In this document: one piece after another, positions 61,401-64,000 of the stretch | Layout of the letters: the number at the start of each line of letters is the position of its first letter | Position numbering within the stretch: the first letter of the stretch is position 1 | The notes under the pieces: model-generated | Database searches by the model: none | What the model was told of the DNA's origin: nothing | The model's input: only the letters and a program-made list of their open reading frames with translations | Assembly (NCBI GenBank): GCA_964518335.1 | Contig: CAZFDT010000019.1 | Location: 11,081-75,080 of the forward strand | Length of the DNA: 64,000 nt | Source: CAZFDT01 sp964518335 | GTDB taxonomy: Bacteria; Planctomycetota; Phycisphaerae; Phycisphaerales; Phycisphaeraceae | Direction: 5' to 3' | Position numbers and translations under genes: made by a program

Positions 61401-62917
61401 GAGCGCCAGCGCTCGGCCGGGGTGGGGTTCTTCGACTTCTCGGGGTACATGTGCTGGCCGTCGGACTCGTTGTCCCACCACATGTAACCGAGGTAGGTGT
61501 TGGCGTAGCTCGTGCCGGGGTGGATATGGCAGACGATGCACTGGCTCGACGGCATCGCGTTGGTGAAGACGTGCTTGATCGGATGGCCCGGCTCGTCGCG
61601 GGGGATCGTCGGGTCGATGCCGTGGAATGTGCCGAGGTTGCCGTACTCGGCCCACTGCGCGGCGTGGTACGGGTCGCGGTCGTTGGCGTAGGGCGTGTGG
61701 CAGGCGGTGCAGCCGGAGTGGCGGTAGTCGCCGGGATGGTCGTTGGTGCCGGCAAAGTAGAGGATGGGGTCGAGCAGACGGGTTTTCTGCAGGCCGATGA
61801 AGACGGGGTCGGTGCGGTTGATCGTGCCCAGGCCGCGCGGCGAGAGGCCTTTGTCGGGGCGGCCGCCTTCGACGAGGGGGTTGGGATTGCCGATCTCGAT
61901 CGGGTTGGGGTTGCCGATGGGTCCGCCGGGGATGGGCAGCTTGGTGCCGCGCTCGAAGACGCGCAGCACGTTGCCGGGCTGACTGACGTTCCACAGAGGC
62001 AGGGGATCGAGGAAGGGGACAAGCCCCTTCGTCCACGTCTCCTCGGGCGTGGGCCAGCGCAGTGGCGCCTCGACGCGCTGCGTGTCCTTGTTCCACGTCG
62101 CCTTGCTCACGTCGATGACGCCTTGCAGGCGCTGCGGGATGCCGAAGGGCGAGTAGCTTTCGCCGTAGCGGGGGATCTTGTTGGGGATCGAGCCGTTGTT
62201 GTAGAGGGCGGCGCCCCAGAGCTGAGCGCCGTGGGCCATCATCGAGTGGCCGTTGGCGGCGACTTCGCCGGGGTGGCACGCGCCGCAGGCGAACTCGGCC
62301 ACGCGCAGGTCGCCGGGGTTGATGAAGCGGATGAACTCGGGCGATTCGTGGTTGAGCAGCGCGAAGCTGCCCGGCGGCGTGGCACTGCCGTGCAGCTTGG
62401 TCGGGTCTTCGTGGACGTGGGCGCCGAACGACTTGCCGTCCTGCAGGTGATGGCGGCCGTACCACGCCTCGGGATTGCGCGGCGGCACGTGGGCCTGGGC
62501 CATCGCCTTGAGATAATCGCGGTCGGTGATCGGCGTGCCCAACGCACCTGGCCTGCCTGGACTACTTCCGGGGGACATCACCGTCGCGTCGCCGCCGTGG
62601 CAATCGACGCAACCGATCGCCAGCGTTCGGCCGATGTGCATGTCCGGCTCGTCCGTCTGGCCGTGGCAGGAGATACACCCGACGCTCTTGGCGTGGGCGT
62701 CCTCCATCGTCTGGGCCTTGGGCGCCGCGGCGGCCATGCGACGGTTCAACTCGGCGTCGGCCTTCACCGGATCGCTCATCTCGATGACGAACTGGCGCGG
62801 CCAGGCGTGCGAGTGACGCCACGTCCGCCCGTGCTCGCACGCCACGATCACCAGCACCGCGGATACCGCCAGCAGCAGCAGCGCGTGACGCACGAATTGG
62901 TTTCGCATCAGGTTCAT
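58469..62917 (-). CDS. Ten-heme cytochrome c with LVIVD repeats, probable lipoprotein
   Basis: A very large (1482 aa) exported cytochrome. The N-terminal helix LLLLAVSAVLVIVAC ends in a lipobox-like VIVAC. Ten CXXCH motifs lie between about residues 80 and 905: CISCH, CVDCH, CGACH, CTACH, CIVCH, CVDCH, CTDCH, CYTCH, CFGCH and CTDCH, set in domains with long inserts. From about 980 to 1420 are LVIVD-type beta-propeller repeats (IAGHFAYITSDAGLTIVDID, RTYAFVAAGEEGLAIIDITN). A Pro/Gly tail ends the protein. It is likely displayed at the outer membrane next to the beta-barrel encoded one base upstream. Its heme number and adhesive-looking repeats suggest contact with an extracellular electron acceptor or donor. 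Confidence 0.88.
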   Translation of the reverse strand: MNLMRNQFVRHALLLLAVSAVLVIVACEHGRTWRHSHAWPRQFVIEMSDPVKADAELNRRMAAAAPKAQTMEDAHAKSVGCISCHGQTDEPDMHIGRTLAIGCVDCHGGDATVMSPGSSPGRPGALGTPITDRDYLKAMAQAHVPPRNPEAWYGRHHLQDGKSFGAHVHEDPTKLHGSATPPGSFALLNHESPEFIRFINPGDLRVAEFACGACHPGEVAANGHSMMAHGAQLWGAALYNNGSIPNKIPRYGESYSPFGIPQRLQGVIDVSKATWNKDTQRVEAPLRWPTPEETWTKGLVPFLDPLPLWNVSQPGNVLRVFERGTKLPIPGGPIGNPNPIEIGNPNPLVEGGRPDKGLSPRGLGTINRTDPVFIGLQKTRLLDPILYFAGTNDHPGDYRHSGCTACHTPYANDRDPYHAAQWAEYGNLGTFHGIDPTIPRDEPGHPIKHVFTNAMPSSQCIVCHIHPGTSYANTYLGYMWWDNESDGQHMYPEKSKNPTPAERWRSLRKNPEGAHLKGHWGDVDFLAMTGKPRSSLRDPLKKEDAKPQATPGNEESVFNDQLQHNQFADFHGHGWMFRAVHKKDRTGNLLDVNGHVIDPEDPDKWAKAVHLRDIHAERGMHCVDCHFSQDGHGDGKLYGEVRSAIAITCTDCHGGYGEIASLKTSGPASQGGGIDLSRLTIGPRRLKRFWKEGGLVYQRSALNPDKVWTVTQTAHTIDPGSQWSKDNPDAAKLSRYAKTVRADGRTWGDLPKDAGQSSLLAHGESDMACYTCHTSWMTSCFGCHLPMTANERTPMLHNESIYTRNWTQYNFQVLRDEVFMIGRDAPIASQSGLDADGNLKPGKIVPVRSSSAVLVSSQNQNREWVYHQQQTVSGEGYSGQAFNPHFPHATSGPGTTRTCTDCHVAKDNSNNAWMAQLLLQGTNFVNFLGRYAYVATGGAGLEAVIVTEHDEPQAVYGSHLHKLAYPDEYAAFERKGRDLALPPLEQNSLHHAAPWGGAILDLQVRGEYLYTARGRAGFYAYDVANIDNKGFSERIVTAPVSNLGQRLGFKTRNAVAVASPSTLALDPARLRLSNDASKPAATIMDPLQPWHVNQEQAMHPMYAYIYIGDSEEGLVMTFAGTLLDGDPDNNFLKRAELADGTTAFNPVIFEAYENDSTTGIMRKLNVGLSDVEIAGHFAYITSDAGLTIVDIDTPLSPRIAANIPGTQITATTPPNTELFGPLQMTESNEGPPVTVAGGYLLSPRAVAIQFRYAFVTDADGMKVVDITVPEKARLVPDAVVPLRNAQRIYLARTYAFVAAGEEGLAIIDITNPEKPVLQMTYDAGGKLNDVRDVKVGMTNASLFAYVANGKHGLAVLELMGPHSTPQFRGFAPPLSPQLIATYHTHGPALAISKGLDRDRAVDETGNQLAVFGRWGARPLNLAEMRRMYLRAGRLWTVTDEPTTDPADFTYERPDAAPKPATPTPPPAGPPRGGPPRGGGPPR

Positions 62918-62918
62918 G

Positions 62919-64000
62919 TCAGTACGACAGGGTGATGCCTGTGAACACCTGCCACAGGGTTTCGTCGGTATCGAACGCGTCCTGGAAGCCCGCGCCGGGG
63001 AAGAACAGGGAACCGCCGACGGTCAGGATGACGTTGTTGTTGAGCAGTGGGCGGTACTGCAGGGCCAGGTTGACTTCGCTGCCGATGTACTGGTCAATGT
63101 CGTTCTGGTTGAGAAACAGTTCGAGCGTCTCGGTGTGTGCGAACCAGAGTGCGTTGGCGTTGAAGCTGGTGCGGAGCTTGGGCGTCAGTTCGGCGTCGAA
63201 CCCGCCGCCGACGAGGATCGTGCCGGGGTTGACGTAGTTGGCGACGCCCTCGGCCTTGGGGGCCGCCAGGTCGTTGTAGAAGCTGCGCCCGCTCACGAGG
63301 TTGACGCCGAACAGTCGCAGGGCCTGGCTCTGGTAAAAGCTCGACGACCCGCCGGCGAAGAAGGGGTTGTCGAAGATGCCGTCGAACCCCGTGGCCGTGC
63401 CGTCGGTCGGGTCGCTGTCGCCGCTGGCGTAGAGGAAGTGGACCTTCGGCCGGAACCAGTCGATGTCGATCGACAACTCGAGCGCGCCCATGTAGGCGCT
63501 GATATCGACGCTGCGGCCGGCGATCGGGTTGGCGTCGTCCTGGCCGAAGACGTAGTAGAACGCGTGGTTGACGTTGAGCCGACCGATATGGCCGTCGCCG
63601 GCCCAGCCCAGGTAGTGGGCGTCCACGTTTCGCAGCGTGTTGCTGCCCGCCAGGTCGGGAATCACCTGGAACCCGTTGTTGTCGAACTCCTCGTCGCTCT
63701 GGTCGTGGTTCCAGTGGAAGCTGAACTGCGTGGTGTAGCCCATCCAGATGAAGTCCTGGATGTAGGTGTTGGCGATGAGGATCTGCTGGTCGCGCCAGTT
63801 GAGCTCGTTGAGTTCGCTGTTGGTGTCCTTCTCGTTCTGGTTGAAGAAGGCCAGGTTGTATTGCACGCGGTTGGAGGCGAAGTTGCCGAAGAAACGGATG
63901 CCGTCGCTCACGTCGTTGAACACGAACCCCCGGAAGTCGCTGACGAACAGTTGCCGGCCCAGGCGCACCGCGGCGATGTCGAAGAACTCGCTGGTGTCGC
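62919..64000 (-). CDS. Beta-barrel outer-membrane protein (partial, 5' end missing)
   Basis: The open frame runs off the right edge; about 360 C-terminal residues are visible. They are rich in alternating polar/hydrophobic strands (RVQYNLAFFNQNEKDTNSEL, TTQFSFHWNHDQSDEEFDNN, LGWAGDGHIGRLNVNHAFYY) with aromatic girdles, and end LWQVFTGITLSY with a terminal Tyr, as expected for outer-membrane barrels. It resembles porins and the barrels that partner multiheme cytochromes in porin-cytochrome conduits. The decaheme gene starts one base after it. N-terminal heme motifs or a signal peptide, if any, are outside the window. Confidence 0.75.
   Translation of the reverse strand, partial: DTSEFFDIAAVRLGRQLFVSDFRGFVFNDVSDGIRFFGNFASNRVQYNLAFFNQNEKDTNSELNELNWRDQQILIANTYIQDFIWMGYTTQFSFHWNHDQSDEEFDNNGFQVIPDLAGSNTLRNVDAHYLGWAGDGHIGRLNVNHAFYYVFGQDDANPIAGRSVDISAYMGALELSIDIDWFRPKVHFLYASGDSDPTDGTATGFDGIFDNPFFAGGSSSFYQSQALRLFGVNLVSGRSFYNDLAAPKAEGVANYVNPGTILVGGGFDAELTPKLRTSFNANALWFAHTETLELFLNQNDIDQYIGSEVNLALQYRPLLNNNVILTVGGSLFFPGAGFQDAFDTDETLWQVFTGITLSY

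Noticed and set aside
59297..62935. A 1212-residue open frame on the plus strand opposite the decaheme cytochrome
   Set aside because: It is antisense to a gene with ten ordered CXXCH motifs, has Val/Ala/Gly/Arg-rich shadow composition, no family motif and no ribosome site.

Overview
The window is GC-rich, densely coded bacterial chromosome, most consistent with a planctomycete, possibly a Phycisphaerae-like lineage. This is an inference from gene content: a PEP-CTERM-tailed beta-helix protein, a formylglycine-type sulfatase, squalene-hopene cyclase, HEAT and zinc-ribbon membrane proteins, a two-partner-secretion-like exoprotein, and a bc complex with a ferredoxin-Rieske fusion. No rRNA, tRNA, transposase, integrase or CRISPR array was recognised. 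The window cuts a ROK-family gene on the left and a beta-barrel gene on the right.

Layout. 1-3.6 kb: a tightly overlapping plus-strand operon (ROK-protein end, arabinokinase-type GHMP kinase, inositol-monophosphatase-family phosphatase, GalU-type uridylyltransferase). 3.6-9.1 kb: cysteine desulfurase, zinc-ribbon membrane protein, PpiC lipoprotein, AlaC-type aminotransferase, gamma-carbonic anhydrase. 9.3-12.4 kb: a GH144-type glucanase paired with an ABC exporter whose ATPase domain has lost its catalytic motifs. 13-18.6 kb: outer-membrane protein, PIN-like protein, and a coupled ATP-grasp/zinc-metallopeptidase/DUF4230/small-TM-protein operon. 18.6-25 kb: PAC2 protein divergent from a large FhaB-like exoprotein, then tatA, a candidate small RNA with its own promoter and terminator, and a Wza-like export lipoprotein. 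25-30 kb: DinG helicase and an arsenic operon (arsR-arsM-acr3-arsC) with a clear promoter/operator. 30-41.8 kb: nitroreductase, HEAT protein, Gfo/Idh-aldo/keto-reductase fusion divergent from an AraC regulator, sulfatase, SpoIIE-type phosphatase, DUF192 lipoprotein, GluQ, PurN and a probably frameshifted membrane gene. 42-48.5 kb: a bc-type quinol oxidoreductase operon (HEAT protein, ferredoxin-Rieske fusion, cytochrome b N- and C-halves) divergent from squalene-hopene cyclase. 48.5-53.5 kb: PEP-CTERM beta-helix protein, hisA, thioesterase, MgtE-like transporter and a TIM-barrel isomerase.

53.5-64 kb, the most striking region, is a compact minus-strand operon of at least seven genes: beta-barrel outer-membrane protein, ten-heme LVIVD-repeat lipoprotein cytochrome, Popeye-like membrane protein with a cyclic-nucleotide fold, a double-cNMP-binding protein fused to a four-cluster ferredoxin, a bis-His membrane cytochrome b, and tetraheme and hexaheme cytochromes c. 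Together these could form a path from the quinone pool across the periplasm to the outer membrane, with nucleotide-sensing domains built into the electron-transfer chain. I know of no described system with this composition.

A recurring regulatory theme is a -10-like hexamer ending 5-7 bases before the start codon at many monocistronic or first genes, which suggests frequent leaderless mRNAs.
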